64,000 nucleotides of DNA from an uncultured Clostridia bacterium (GCA_947632025.1 CANRNN010000004.1:62001-126000), one strand, 5' to 3'; shown: positions 32,062 to 41,100, counted from the stretch's first letter. A program made the numbers and translations. Notes: a model not told the origin generated them from the letters alone.

Positions 32062-32799
32062 TTGTATATTGAAAAATATTTCTTTCACGCCGATACAGAG
32101 CGCTATTCGGAGAATCTGAAAAGGGCGCTGGTGATAGTTATCGTTCCGATACTCGCGCTATGCACGTTTTGCGCGGTGAATATACTGCTGAATTTCAGTC
32201 CCGATTTCGTGAAGCTGCTTATACTTGTGGTTATGGGAAGTATTCTTTTCGGAATGCTGTTCACGTTCGCGGCGGTATATATCGCCGATAAGCTGAAGCG
32301 GCGTCACGCAAAATTCACGTTTTTCGACATAGTACCGTCGGGTATGGTCTACAGTGAGTACGCGGGGGAATTTACAAGATACGGCGAGAGGATAATACTG
32401 CGGAAATTGTGCTATATTCCGTTTTCGGGACTGGAAAGCGTGTCCAGAAATGCGAAAGAAACGCCGAGGAGCATTACGCTCAACGGCGAGATAAGGCAGT
32501 ATTTCTTTGAATCGGACAGGCTGGGCTATCACATAAACGAGGACGGCGAACTTGAATTCGACACGCTTATACTCAATGTAGGATTATATACAACAAATAA
32601 AACTCTTGTCATTCGGGAAAGTCTGGGAAACACAAAGCGGCTTGAAAAGTCGATACTTTACTACTGGGAGGAGTACAAGAACATTCCGAAAAAGAAACCG
32701 TTTGACATTACAGAATTCGTCGCCAAACGCAGGCGCGTAAAGCCTAAGACTTCAAATCCCGCGCTGGAAGCGCCGAGCTTCTCAAGAAAATGGCAATAG
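32062..32799 (+). CDS. Two-helix membrane protein of unknown function
   Basis: A 245-residue protein with two transmembrane helices near the N-terminus (about residues 28-50 and 55-80), then a soluble domain of about 165 residues with an LVIRESLGNTKRLEKSILYYW segment near 182. The layout resembles YcxB-like membrane proteins, but I cannot confirm that family. Start is TTG 32062, with GAGGAG 5 bases upstream. It follows the CDF gene by 15 bases and likely shares its transcript. Confidence 0.65.
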   Translation: MYIEKYFFHADTERYSENLKRALVIVIVPILALCTFCAVNILLNFSPDFVKLLILVVMGSILFGMLFTFAAVYIADKLKRRHAKFTFFDIVPSGMVYSEYAGEFTRYGERIILRKLCYIPFSGLESVSRNAKETPRSITLNGEIRQYFFESDRLGYHINEDGELEFDTLILNVGLYTTNKTLVIRESLGNTKRLEKSILYYWEEYKNIPKKKPFDITEFVAKRRRVKPKTSNPALEAPSFSRKWQ

Positions 32800-32801
32800 A
32801 A

Positions 32802-32829
32802 AAGACCGCTCTGACGGCGGTCTTTTTTT
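32802..32829. terminator. Bidirectional terminator
   Basis: An 8-bp perfect stem (AAGACCGC / GCGGTCTT) followed by TTTTTA between convergent genes. Confidence 0.88.
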
Positions 32830-33565
32830 ATGCGTTTTCTCTCGCATCATCAAGGATCTTGGCGTATTTTTCCATCTGTGATCTTGTGAGAGTGCGGTTG
32901 CGGTCGTAATTTTCGAGAAACTGCATAAGTTCACGGCTTCCAAGACAGACATAATCATTTTCACGCAGGTCAAGACGAAGCTTGACATTGTTTCCGGAAA
33001 AGTAAAGCACGGTATCTATCCACACGTCCTCGCCTGCCGCGTTTAAGATGCTTTTGACGATATCGCGCTGGCGGCGCATCTGCTTTATAGGATTTTCTAT
33101 TTCAAAGGTCGTGGTCTTGTTGCGGTAATGCTTTCGCTGCTCCCACTTTTCGGATTTCCAGCTTCCCTGAATGGTTCCGGAATGATTCTTCACCTCCACG
33201 ATAAGGACTCCCTTGTGGCTGATTATCAGCATATCGACCTCGGAGCGCCCGCGTTTATAGCGAATGGGAAGATTGCAGAAAATTATGTTGTTTCCTTCTA
33301 AATGTCTGACGGAATTGTAAAGCTGCTTTTCCCCGCGTCTTCCGCTGTTGAGTACATTATATCTTCTAGCAAGAATGACATACGCGGCGTTGCATAGGAA
33401 AATAAGCGCTATGACGATAATAGCCGTCAGCTTCATTTCGTAAAGCTTGAAAAAAACAAATGATATAAGCAGAAGTATCGGTGCTACACCGAGAAAAACC
33501 TGAAGAATTATAAGCACTATGATGCGTTTATTGTTGGTATTCTTACATCGGATTATTTTGTTCAT
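32828..33565 (-). CDS. NERD-domain membrane protein
   Basis: A 245-residue protein with two N-terminal transmembrane helices (about 13-60) and a NERD nuclease-related domain (about 75-200). Domain features are RRGEKQLYNSVRHLEG, IPIRYKRGRSEVDMLIIS-type strand SEVDMLIISHKGVLIVEVKN with the D and ExK residues of the restriction-endonuclease-like fold, and DTVLYFSGNNVKLRL. NERD proteins are inferred to process nucleic acids, but few have been tested. TAGGAG precedes the ATG. It lies 14 bases after ychF on the same strand. Confidence 0.85.
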   Translation of the reverse strand: MNKIIRCKNTNNKRIIVLIILQVFLGVAPILLLISFVFFKLYEMKLTAIIVIALIFLCNAAYVILARRYNVLNSGRRGEKQLYNSVRHLEGNNIIFCNLPIRYKRGRSEVDMLIISHKGVLIVEVKNHSGTIQGSWKSEKWEQRKHYRNKTTTFEIENPIKQMRRQRDIVKSILNAAGEDVWIDTVLYFSGNNVKLRLDLRENDYVCLGSRELMQFLENYDRNRTLTRSQMEKYAKILDDARENA

Positions 33566-33579
33566 TCAAACATCTCCTA

Positions 33580-34674
33580 TCAGACATTGAATCGGAACAG
33601 CGTGACATCGCCGTCCTGCATAACATAATCCTTGCCCTCCAGACGGACAAGACCCTTTTCCTTTGCGGCAGCCATCGAGCCACAGCTCATAAGGTCGTCG
33701 AATGATACTATCTCGGCGCGGATAAAGCCTTTCTCGAAATCGGTGTGTATCTTTCCTGCTGCCTGAGGCGCTTTTGTACCTTTGGTTATAGTCCACGCGC
33801 GCACTTCGGGAGTTCCGGCTGTAAGGAAAGAAATAAGTCCGAGAAGTCTGTATCCCGTTTTGATTATTCTTGTAAGTCCAGACCCATCAAGATTCATATC
33901 GCTCAGAAACAGGCTTTTATCCTCGTCGGACATATCGGCTATTTCAGCTTCGATCTGGGCGCATATCGGAAGGACCTCGGCTTTTTCTTCAAGTGCCGTT
34001 TCACAGACGGCTTTATATTGAACATTGGAATCTATTCCTCCCGTAAAATCGGCTTCGGAGAGATTCGCAGCATAAATGACGGGTTTATTGGAAAGCAGCG
34101 GCGTATCTTTAAGGAATTCGCGCTCTTCCTCTGTATAGTCGTAGCTTCTGGCGGACTTGCCATTTTCCAGATGAGCCTTAAGGCTCTCGAAGAAATCGAC
34201 CTGCTTCTGGACAGATTTGTCGCCTTTGACAGCTTTCTTTGCACGGTCTATGCGGCGTTCGAGGATCTCAAGGTCGGAAAAGATAAGCTCAAGATTTATA
34301 GTTTCAATATCGCGGGAGGCACTGACAGAACCGTCGACGTGGATAATATTATCGTCCTCAAAGCAGCGGACGACATGAACAATAGCGTCGACCTCGCGGA
34401 TATTCGACAAGAACTTATTGCCCAGACCCTCGCCCTTGGAAGCGCCTTTCACCAAACCTGCAATATCAACAAATTCCAGAGTTGCGGGAGTGAACTTTTC
34501 AGGGTTATACATTTTCGCGAGAGCGTCAAGGCGCTCATCGGGAACGGAAACAATACCCACGTTTGGCTCTATAGTACAAAACGGATAATTCGCGGACTGT
34601 GCGCCTGCGTTTGTAAGCGCGTTGAAAAGGGTGCTTTTGCCGACGTTCGGCAAGCCTACCATACCTAATTTCAT
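33580..34674 (-). CDS. ychF: Redox-regulated ATPase YchF (Obg-like)
   Basis: A 364-residue ribosome-associated ATPase of the Obg family, linked to translation and oxidative stress responses. The P-loop is GLPNVGKST at residue 6-14, the G3 region is VDIAGLVKGASKGEGLG near 68, and the altered G4 motif reads ANLSEAD instead of NKxD, which explains ATP over GTP preference. A helical insert (about 130-195) and the C-terminal TGS-like DUF933 domain (AWTITKGTKAPQAAGKIHTD) follow. Length matches the family exactly. Confidence 0.95.
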   Translation of the reverse strand: MKLGMVGLPNVGKSTLFNALTNAGAQSANYPFCTIEPNVGIVSVPDERLDALAKMYNPEKFTPATLEFVDIAGLVKGASKGEGLGNKFLSNIREVDAIVHVVRCFEDDNIIHVDGSVSASRDIETINLELIFSDLEILERRIDRAKKAVKGDKSVQKQVDFFESLKAHLENGKSARSYDYTEEEREFLKDTPLLSNKPVIYAANLSEADFTGGIDSNVQYKAVCETALEEKAEVLPICAQIEAEIADMSDEDKSLFLSDMNLDGSGLTRIIKTGYRLLGLISFLTAGTPEVRAWTITKGTKAPQAAGKIHTDFEKGFIRAEIVSFDDLMSCGSMAAAKEKGLVRLEGKDYVMQDGDVTLFRFNV

Positions 34675-34760
34675 TTATGAATCCTTCCTTAACTGTAGAA
34701 ATAGAAATACATTATAATTATAGCACGAATAAATCATTTTTTCAAGATGTTTTTTTGTAC

Positions 34761-34789
34761 TTGACAATTTAATTTATTTGTGCTATAAT
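34761..34789 (+). promoter_or_regulatory. Promoter of thiD-thiC
   Basis: TTGACA and TATAAT with a 17-base spacer, directly before the TPP riboswitch. Confidence 0.88.
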
Positions 34790-34796
34790 GATATTT

Positions 34797-34880
34797 GCCG
34801 GAGGTACTTCGTTCTGAAGTTGAGAGGGCACAGCCCAACTCCTTGAACCTGTTGGTTAAGACCAGTGTAGGGAAGGCGCG
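34797..34880 (+). promoter_or_regulatory. TPP riboswitch (thi-box)
   Basis: Canonical thiamine pyrophosphate aptamer. The pyrimidine arm has P2 GGAG / CTCC, P3 ACTTC / GAAGT, the TGAGA junction at 34821-34825 and a short GGGC / GCCC helix. The diphosphate arm contains GAACCTG, GGTT / GACC and GTGTAGGGAA. It is followed by a short terminator, so TPP binding should stop thiD-thiC transcription. Confidence 0.92.
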
Positions 34881-34885
34881 ATATC

Positions 34886-34909
34886 ACGCCCCCACGAGGG
34901 CGTTTTTTT
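34886..34909 (+). terminator. Riboswitch-controlled terminator
   Basis: Stem ACGCCC / GGGCGT followed by TTTTTT, immediately downstream of the TPP aptamer. The 5' arm overlaps the end of the aptamer region GCGCGATATC, allowing exclusive folding. Confidence 0.8.
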
Positions 34910-34932
34910 GTGAGGAAATTTGAGGGAATGCG

Positions 34933-35748
34933 ATGGACAGCGGCTTTACTATAAAAAAATGCCTCACTGTCGCGGGGTCTGATTGTTCGGGCGGCGCGGG
35001 AATACAGGCGGATCTTAAGACTTTTGCGGCGCACGGGTGTTACGGCGCAAGCGTAATAACAGCCGTTGTCGCGGAAAACACCTGCCGAGTTATTTCGGTG
35101 TTCGGTTTGCCCGCGGTTGAAGTCGCAAACCAGCTTGACGCGGTTTTTGAGGATATTGAAATTGATTCCGTGAAGATCGGTATGCTTCCGAACAAGGAAA
35201 TTATACGCATGGTCGGGGAAAAACTTTCGGAGTACAAGCCAAAATTCTCGGTGTGCGACCCTGTTTTGTCCTCGACAAGCGGGACGGCGCTTTCGGAGGA
35301 AAACTCGCTTGACGCGTATAAAAAATTCATCTTCCCGAATGTCAGCCTTATCACGCCGAATATTCCCGAAGCGGAGAAATTCTGCGGGTTTGAAATTCGC
35401 GGCGTTCAAGATATGGAAAAAGCCGCGCTGAAGCTCTTTGAATACGGCGCGGGAGCGGTTCTCGTAAAAGGCGGGCATCTTACAGGCGACGCTGTCGACG
35501 TTCTTTTTGACGGGGAAAAAATAGTGAAATTCTCGTCAAAACGGATAAATTCCGAAAACACTCACGGGACAGGCTGTACGCTGTCCTCGGCGATAGCGGC
35601 AAATTCCGCGAACGGAATGGAACTTTCACAGGCAATAGATTTAGCGAAAAAATATCTCACACAATCTATTGAAAATTCATACAAGGTGGGGAATGGGAAA
35701 AGCCCCGTCAACCACTTTTATCAATCATATAAAGGAGATTTGATATGA
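34933..35748 (+). CDS. thiD: Bifunctional HMP/HMP-P kinase
   Basis: Phosphorylates hydroxymethylpyrimidine (HMP) and then HMP-P to HMP-PP for thiamine assembly. The 271-residue ribokinase-fold protein has [20 protein letters not shown] near residue 17-36, DPVLSSTSG near 113 and the anion-hole motif [15 protein letters not shown] near 208. The stop overlaps the thiC start (ATGA). Expression is under the TPP riboswitch upstream. Confidence 0.95.
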   Translation: MDSGFTIKKCLTVAGSDCSGGAGIQADLKTFAAHGCYGASVITAVVAENTCRVISVFGLPAVEVANQLDAVFEDIEIDSVKIGMLPNKEIIRMVGEKLSEYKPKFSVCDPVLSSTSGTALSEENSLDAYKKFIFPNVSLITPNIPEAEKFCGFEIRGVQDMEKAALKLFEYGAGAVLVKGGHLTGDAVDVLFDGEKIVKFSSKRINSENTHGTGCTLSSAIAANSANGMELSQAIDLAKKYLTQSIENSYKVGNGKSPVNHFYQSYKGDLI

Positions 35749-37058
35749 GAGAATACAAGACACAAATGGAAGCGGCGAAAAAGGGTATTATCACCCCCGA
35801 AATGGAAACCGTCGCGAAAAAAGAATATCTTGACGCAGAAACTGTCCGCGAGAGAGTGGCTAAAGGCTCGGTATGTATTCCCGCGAACGTCAATCACACC
35901 GCGCTTTCTGCGGAGGGTATCGGCGAGGGGCTTCGCACCAAAATAAACGTAAATCTCGGCATTTCCGGGGACGCAAATAACTACGACCTCGAAATGCAAA
36001 AGGTAGATATGTCAATAAAATTCGGCGCGGAAGCGATTATGGATCTGTCGAATTACGGCAAGACCAATACGTTCAGAAAAGAGCTTGTCGCAAAATCTCC
36101 CGCAATGATCGGAACAGTGCCGATGTACGACGCTATCGGATATCTTGACAAGGATCTTCTCGAAATTTCCGCGCAGGATTTTCTGAAAGTCGTCCGCGCA
36201 CACGCCGAAGAGGGCGTTGATTTTATGACTATCCACGCGGGAATAAACCGCCGCGCAGTCGAGGCGTTCCGGCGCGACCCGCGCAAAATGAATATCGTGT
36301 CCCGCGGCGGTTCGCTGTTATTTGCGTGGATGATGATGACGGGCAACGAGAATCCGTTTTACGAGTATTATGACGACGTTCTCGAAATTCTCAGAGAATA
36401 TGACGTGACTATCTCCCTCGGCGACGCACTGCGCCCCGGCTGTATAGACGACAGCACCGACGCGGGTCAGGTAGCGGAGCTTATAGAGCTTGGCGCGCTT
36501 ACCGAACGCGCATGGGCAAAGGATGTTCAGGTTATGGTCGAGGGTCCGGGGCATATGGCAATGAACGAAATTGCCGCAAATATGGCTCTGCAAAAGCGCA
36601 TTTGCCACAACGCGCCGTTTTATGTACTCGGTCCGCTCGTGACGGATATAGCTCCCGGCTACGATCATATCACTTCGGCTATCGGCGGAGCTATCGCGGC
36701 GGCAAGCGGCGCAGATTTCCTGTGCTATGTAACTCCCGCCGAGCATTTGCGGCTTCCCGATTTGTCGGACGTTAAAGAGGGAATTATCGCTTCAAAGATC
36801 GCTGCTCACGCGGCGGATATTGCAAAGGGAGTTCCTCATTCCCGCGACCGCGACAACGAAATGGCTGCCGCGCGGCACGAGGTTGACTGGGACAAAATGT
36901 TTGAAATAGCTATCGACCCCGACAAGGCGAGAGCGTATTTTGAAAGCTGTCCTCCCGCAGACAGGCACACCTGCTCTATGTGCGGGAAAATGTGCGCTGT
37001 GCGTACTACTAATATGATACTTGAGGGGAAGGAGGTCAAATTCTGTTCTGAAAAATAG
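35745..37058 (+). CDS. thiC: HMP-P synthase
   Basis: Radical SAM enzyme that rearranges aminoimidazole ribotide into HMP-P. The 437-residue form is typical of anaerobes and lacks the long N-terminal domain of proteobacterial ThiC. Conserved blocks include [23 protein letters not shown] near 163, [12 protein letters not shown] near 265 and [20 protein letters not shown] near 291. The cluster motif at the C-terminus is CSMCGKMC, spacing CX2CX3C rather than the CX2CX4C of E. coli; I recall this shorter form in other Clostridia. The last bases and the TAG stop overlap the end of a repeat element. Confidence 0.95.
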   Translation: MREYKTQMEAAKKGIITPEMETVAKKEYLDAETVRERVAKGSVCIPANVNHTALSAEGIGEGLRTKINVNLGISGDANNYDLEMQKVDMSIKFGAEAIMDLSNYGKTNTFRKELVAKSPAMIGTVPMYDAIGYLDKDLLEISAQDFLKVVRAHAEEGVDFMTIHAGINRRAVEAFRRDPRKMNIVSRGGSLLFAWMMMTGNENPFYEYYDDVLEILREYDVTISLGDALRPGCIDDSTDAGQVAELIELGALTERAWAKDVQVMVEGPGHMAMNEIAANMALQKRICHNAPFYVLGPLVTDIAPGYDHITSAIGGAIAAASGADFLCYVTPAEHLRLPDLSDVKEGIIASKIAAHAADIAKGVPHSRDRDNEMAAARHEVDWDKMFEIAIDPDKARAYFESCPPADRHTCSMCGKMCAVRTTNMILEGKEVKFCSEK

Positions 37059-37257
37059 TTTACAGTTAATAGTGCAAAGTGTACAGCAAATGTGCGCCTT
37101 CGGCGCGGTTTGGATTGTCTGCAAGTCCGCGCGTAACTGCATATGTTAAAATGTGCAGCAAACGGTATTTTTGTAAACTTCTCCTCTTTGTGACAATCTA
37201 AACTATCCGCGAAGCGGATACTTACTACTATTCACTGTCAACTGTACACTGTAAACT
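37057..37257. repeat. MITE-like repeat with terminal inverted repeats
   Basis: About 200 noncoding bases with inverted ends: AGTTTACAGT at 37057-37066 and its complement ACTGTAAACT at 37248-37257, with imperfect pairing extending inward (GTGTACAG and CTGTACAC motifs). Internal hairpins GCGCC/GGCGC and CCGC/GCGG occur. No transposase is present, so a non-autonomous element is likely. The left end overlaps the thiC stop codon. Confidence 0.7.
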
Positions 37258-37261
37258 GCCA

Positions 37262-37425
37262 TCGGGGCGGGGAGCGCCGTTCCGACTTGAAAAATCAGCG
37301 AGGGAACCCGTGTTTCGGGGTGAGAGGGCAGAATGGACTGCCGACCGAAGAATATGCAAAAAAACATATTCTATTACGCCGACGGCGCACTGATTTTCAT
37401 GGACGCGCCGCGGAGAAAAGAGGAT
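37262..37425 (+). promoter_or_regulatory. Structured leader of thiW-thiM-thiE, riboswitch candidate
   Basis: The region shares TGAGAGGGCA (37321-37330) with the thiD TPP riboswitch, flanked likewise by a P3-like hairpin CCCG/CGGG and a GGCAG/CTGCC hairpin. The diphosphate arm is missing and is replaced by an A-looped hairpin GAATATG/CATATTC (37350-37371). ACGGCGC at 37382-37388 can pair with GCGCCGT at 37274-37280, or CGGCGC can pair with GCGCCG at 37405-37410, just before the ribosome site. AAAATCAG/CTGATTTT (37291-37298 and 37390-37397) would close a pseudoknot. This looks like a translation switch, with unknown ligand. Confidence 0.6.
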
Positions 37426-37433
37426 TTTTCAAC

Positions 37434-37991
37434 ATGAAAAAAACAGATCTTCACAAGCTTGCAGCAGCGGCGTTTCTGACCGCGCTCGCAGTGGCGGGTT
37501 CGCAACTTCAAATTCCGTTATTCGGTGCGAAACTCAGCCCCGTTCAGCACCTTGTAAACATTATTGCGGGTGTGTACTTAGGACCTTGGTGGGCAATGGG
37601 GTCGGGCTTCTGCGCCGCGCTGATACGCAATTTCACGGGTCTGGGAACACCGTTGGCGTTTCCGGGGTCAATGATAGGGTCGTTTTTGGCGGGGGCAATG
37701 TATCACTGGGTATTTAAGAAAAAATCAAACGCCTGGAGATTGCCTGCCGCTTATGCGGGAGAGCTTTTCGGGACTTCGGTCCTCGGAGGACTGGCAGCGT
37801 ACCCGATAGCTTATCTTATCCTGCAAAATAAAGAAGCAACGATATTTACATATGTTCTGCCGTTTTTCTCGTCCTGTGCGTTGGGCACGGTTATCGCGAT
37901 TATCATTGTCACGGCAATGAAGCGTTCGCGTTCGCTTGACAAAATTTTCGGCGCGGACGTTGAATTCAAGACAGAAAAAGCAAAATCCTAA
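37434..37991 (+). CDS. thiW: ECF transporter S component ThiW (thiazole uptake)
   Basis: A 185-residue membrane protein with about five to six hydrophobic helices, the substrate-binding component of an energy-coupling-factor transporter. ThiW is associated with uptake of the thiazole precursor HET. Features include LTALAVAGSQLQIPLFGAKL and SPVQHLVNIIAGVYLGPWWA near residue 37, then GTPLAFPGSMIGSFLAG near 80. The energizing EcfA/T proteins are not in the window. RBS AAAGAGG lies 10 bases before ATG, next to the switching hairpin. Followed by thiM and thiE. Confidence 0.9.
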   Translation: MKKTDLHKLAAAAFLTALAVAGSQLQIPLFGAKLSPVQHLVNIIAGVYLGPWWAMGSGFCAALIRNFTGLGTPLAFPGSMIGSFLAGAMYHWVFKKKSNAWRLPAAYAGELFGTSVLGGLAAYPIAYLILQNKEATIFTYVLPFFSSCALGTVIAIIIVTAMKRSRSLDKIFGADVEFKTEKAKS

Positions 37992-38034
37992 AACAAACGG
38001 GCGGGGGAAACTCCGCCTGTATTTAGAGGTAACT

Positions 38035-38853
38035 ATGGAAACATTTAGAAAAGACGCTTTGACCGCGCTTACAAAGCTCCGCGAAATGCGTCCCGTGACT
38101 CACTGTATTACAAACTACGTCACGGCGGGCGATACCGCGAATATGCTTTTGGCAGTGGGAGCGTCGCCGATTATGGCGGACGACCCCGCCGACGCGGCAG
38201 AAGTTTCGGCGGGCGCGGACGCTGTTATGTTGAATATGGGAACGCTCTCCGAAAGTCACATTGAAGCGATCATTAAAGCGGGTAAGTCCGCAAACGAATG
38301 CGGAATTCCCGTAGTATTTGACCCTGTGGGAGTTCACCTCACGGAATTCCGAAGAGAAGCTGCGCTGAAAATTCTTTCCGAAGTAAAAGTTTCAATAATT
38401 CGCGGAAATCTCTCGGAAATGCTGTTTATGGGTGGGATTCCCGTAAGATCGCACGGTGTAGACAGCTCCGACAAGGAAAACGAGGAGCTTAAATTTACTG
38501 CGTCGCGTGAAGTCGCGGGCAAATACGGCTGTATCTGCGCCGTAACGGGCGAAAAGGACATTATCACTGACGGAAATTCGGCTGTGCGGCTTCAAAACGG
38601 CACGACTTTGCTAAGGAAAATCACGGGCGCGGGCGATATGACCTCGGCGGTAACGGCGGCTTTCTCGGCGACAGCGAAACCGTTCAAGGCGGCAGTTTTC
38701 GGCACGGCGTTTATGGGAATTTGCGGCGAAATTGCCGAAAAGTTATCTGAAAACAAGGGAATGGGAACGTTTCGGGCAGAGCTTTTCAATGCCGCGGGAA
38801 TAAACGCCGAAATGTTCTCCGAAAAAATAAAAATCGAGGTCTTAGAGGTCTGA
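38035..38853 (+). CDS. thiM: Hydroxyethylthiazole kinase
   Basis: Phosphorylates the salvaged thiazole (HET) to HET-P. The 272-residue ribokinase-like protein shows RPVTHCITNYVTAGDTANML near residue 20, ADDPADAAEVSAGADAVMLN near 50, FDPVGV near 95 and the ATP/anion motif ITGAGDMTSAVTAAF near 200, with the catalytic Cys/Asp region in place. The start is ATG 38035 with AGAGGT upstream; a longer in-frame reading overlaps thiW and lacks a ribosome site. Confidence 0.95.
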   Translation: METFRKDALTALTKLREMRPVTHCITNYVTAGDTANMLLAVGASPIMADDPADAAEVSAGADAVMLNMGTLSESHIEAIIKAGKSANECGIPVVFDPVGVHLTEFRREAALKILSEVKVSIIRGNLSEMLFMGGIPVRSHGVDSSDKENEELKFTASREVAGKYGCICAVTGEKDIITDGNSAVRLQNGTTLLRKITGAGDMTSAVTAAFSATAKPFKAAVFGTAFMGICGEIAEKLSENKGMGTFRAELFNAAGINAEMFSEKIKIEVLEV

Positions 38854-38854
38854 T

Positions 38855-39490
38855 ATGGACAAAAAAATGATAGATTACACGCTGTACCTTGTCACGGACA
38901 GGGAACTTATGAGCTGCGATACTATTGAGGAATCCGTCGAGCGTGCTATCGCCGGCGGAGCGTCGGTGGTTCAGCTGCGTGAAAAAAACGCGACTTCGCG
39001 GGAGTTTTACGAGCTTGCGGTTCGCGTAAAGAAAATAACCGCGCCTCGCGGGGTGCCGCTTATCATAAATGACAGAATAGACATCTGTCTGGCGGCGGAC
39101 ACGAACGGCGTTCATCTCGGACAGAAAGACATTCCGTGCGATATTGCGCGGAGAATTTTAGGCTCGGAGAAAATTATCGGCGTGTCGGCAGCGACACCCG
39201 AAGAAGCAGCGAAAGCCGAGCGCGACGGCGCGGACTATCTCGGCGTGGGAGCGGTTTTTTCAACTTCCACGAAAACGGACACCCGACCCGTCACGCCCGA
39301 AATAATTCGCGGTATCCGCGCGGCAGTGACGATACCGTTTGTGGTGATAGGCGGGATAAATTCCGAGAATATCGAAACGCTCAAAGGGCTTGGGATAAAC
39401 GGCGCGGCGGTGGTGTCGGCTGTTGTCGCGCAGCCCGATATAGAAACCGCCGCACGGACAATGCGCGCGGCGGTTGAGAAAATAAAATAA
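38855..39490 (+). CDS. thiE: Thiamine-phosphate synthase
   Basis: Joins HMP-PP and HET-P to make thiamine phosphate. The 211-residue TIM-barrel protein has VQLREKNATSREFYELA near residue 35, INDRIDICLAADTNGVHLGQ near 69 with the Asp that binds Mg, GVSAATPEEAAKAERDGADY near 110, and VIGGINSENI near 166. It starts 2 bases after thiM and ends the operon. Confidence 0.96.
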   Translation: MDKKMIDYTLYLVTDRELMSCDTIEESVERAIAGGASVVQLREKNATSREFYELAVRVKKITAPRGVPLIINDRIDICLAADTNGVHLGQKDIPCDIARRILGSEKIIGVSAATPEEAAKAERDGADYLGVGAVFSTSTKTDTRPVTPEIIRGIRAAVTIPFVVIGGINSENIETLKGLGINGAAVVSAVVAQPDIETAARTMRAAVEKIK

Positions 39491-39517
39491 TTTTCAAGGG
39501 CTATGTTGCACAAGAAG

Positions 39518-40171
39518 TTATAAATGTGCAATTATGGTGTAAGTTGCTTCCCAATTTCTCATAATTCGCACATCTGAAAAGCCTGCTTCCTTTAGAACCT
39601 CAATTTCGTGATCTACTGTAAGCGGCGTGTCATAGTGATAAAACACATTTTGTTCAAGTCCCTGTTCATTTTTCAACCTTTCCAATTCGGAAAAGTAATA
39701 TTGCTCTGCTTCTTCCGACTCTGCAAAATAATCTGTCAGAACGAAATATCCATTGTCGGTCAGTGCGGTATTCAGCTTCTTATAAAGATTCAGCTTTTGT
39801 GCGGCAGTGAAATGATGGAGTGATTCCACCGACACGGCAGCGTCAAAGCAGCTTGTTCCAAACGGGACATCAAAATACGAACCGCAAATAAGCTTGATTT
39901 TACAATCCGGAAATTTCCGATTCAGTGCTGACAGCATATCGGCTGACAAATCAATTCCTACCACTGACGCCTCCCCGTTCAGTGCAAAGTAATATTCAAG
40001 TTCAAGCCCTGTGCCGCAGCCTAAATCAAGCACATTTACATCATGATTTGGCGGCAGCAAGGATGCTGTATAGGGATAAAACTCTTTTGCACCCTTAATT
40101 TCCGTCATCATATGCTCGTCATACCCGTTCAAGCGGGCAGCGAAAAAAGCGTCCATTTTCTCAAGTTCCAT
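39518..40171 (-). CDS. Class I SAM-dependent methyltransferase
   Basis: A 217-residue soluble methyltransferase. Motif I is VNVLDLGCGTGLELEYYF near residue 45, the acidic end of strand 2 is VVGIDLSADML near 70, and SVESLHHF lies near 112. The remaining sequence fits a UbiE-like small-molecule enzyme, but substrate cannot be predicted. It converges on thiE with a 27-base gap and lies 15 bases downstream of the radical SAM gene on the same strand. Confidence 0.85.
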   Translation of the reverse strand: MELEKMDAFFAARLNGYDEHMMTEIKGAKEFYPYTASLLPPNHDVNVLDLGCGTGLELEYYFALNGEASVVGIDLSADMLSALNRKFPDCKIKLICGSYFDVPFGTSCFDAAVSVESLHHFTAAQKLNLYKKLNTALTDNGYFVLTDYFAESEEAEQYYFSELERLKNEQGLEQNVFYHYDTPLTVDHEIEVLKEAGFSDVRIMRNWEATYTIIAHL

Positions 40172-40186
40172 ATTATCCTCACAAAT

Positions 40187-41077
40187 TTACAGTCCCTCGA
40201 AGTCAAATTCGGGGGTATATTCTTCCCTCGCGGAGGACTTTTCCTGCATATAACCGTGAAGCCCCGCCGAGATAGCCGTGTCAAGGACTTTTTCATACTC
40301 GAATGTTGTGATACGGCGGTTGTATTTTTCGAGATTTTTGTCAATTCTTACCCGACCGAACGGAGTATACTGGCTCATAAGGCTGAACAGAATTTTCCCG
40401 CCGAAAAGCTCTCCCAGACGCTTTACGACCTCAACAGAATCTTTGTATTCCCACGGCAGGACTAAATGCCGCACGATAACTCCCGAAAGCATTTCACCGT
40501 TTTCAGTGAATTTCGGCTCGCCCGTCTGCCTTACCATTTCCTCGACCGCGCTTATGGCAATTTCAAAATAATCCGGCGCGTTCGACAGTTTTTTCGACAG
40601 CTCCGAGCTGAAATACTTCACATCTGGCAGGTAAATGTCCACAATTCTGTCAAGCATTTTCAGAGTTTCCACTTTCTCATAACCGCCCGAATTGTACACG
40701 ACGGGGATTTTCAGTCCGCGTTCTTTTGCCCGCTTTACTGCGGGAATTATCTTAGGGACAAAATGCGTGGGGTTTACAAGATTTATATTCTGCGCGCCCT
40801 TTTGCTGAAGTTCAAGAAATATCTCCGAAAGCCGCTCAATTGAAATCGCCTTGCCGCGCTTTTCGGTGCTTATATCATAATTCTGGCAGAAAACGCATCT
40901 CAGCACGCACCCCGAAAAAAACACCGCCCCCGAACCTCTTTTTCCCGAAATACAAGGTTCTTCCCAGAAATGGAGCATTGCCTTTGCAGCTGTAATTTCC
41001 TCTCCCATTCCGCAGAAGCCGAGCTTATTCACCCTGTCGACCCCGCACTCACGCGGGCAAAGTACGCACCTCTCCAT
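40187..41077 (-). CDS. Radical SAM protein, PflA-like
   Basis: A 296-residue radical SAM protein of the pyruvate formate-lyase activase-like group with an N-terminal Cys-rich knuckle. MERCVLCPRECGVDR has CxxCxxxC near residue 4-11, and the SAM cluster motif is FFSGCVLRCVFCQNY near residue 55-63 (CxxxCxxC). VYNSGGYEKVETLKML near 126 is a typical later strand. The target protein or substrate is unknown and no glycyl-radical enzyme is adjacent. It may be co-transcribed with the methyltransferase. Confidence 0.85.
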   Translation of the reverse strand: MERCVLCPRECGVDRVNKLGFCGMGEEITAAKAMLHFWEEPCISGKRGSGAVFFSGCVLRCVFCQNYDISTEKRGKAISIERLSEIFLELQQKGAQNINLVNPTHFVPKIIPAVKRAKERGLKIPVVYNSGGYEKVETLKMLDRIVDIYLPDVKYFSSELSKKLSNAPDYFEIAISAVEEMVRQTGEPKFTENGEMLSGVIVRHLVLPWEYKDSVEVVKRLGELFGGKILFSLMSQYTPFGRVRIDKNLEKYNRRITTFEYEKVLDTAISAGLHGYMQEKSSAREEYTPEFDFEGL

Positions 41078-41100
41078 AATTCCACCTGTTCCGAAATCAA

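Noticed and set aside
33745-34668. 307-codon plus-strand frame opposite ychF
   Set aside because: Antisense shadow of a universally conserved gene.
37262-37425. Canonical TPP riboswitch before thiW
   Set aside because: The diphosphate-arm consensus (ACCTGAT, GCGTAGGGA) is absent, unlike at 34797.
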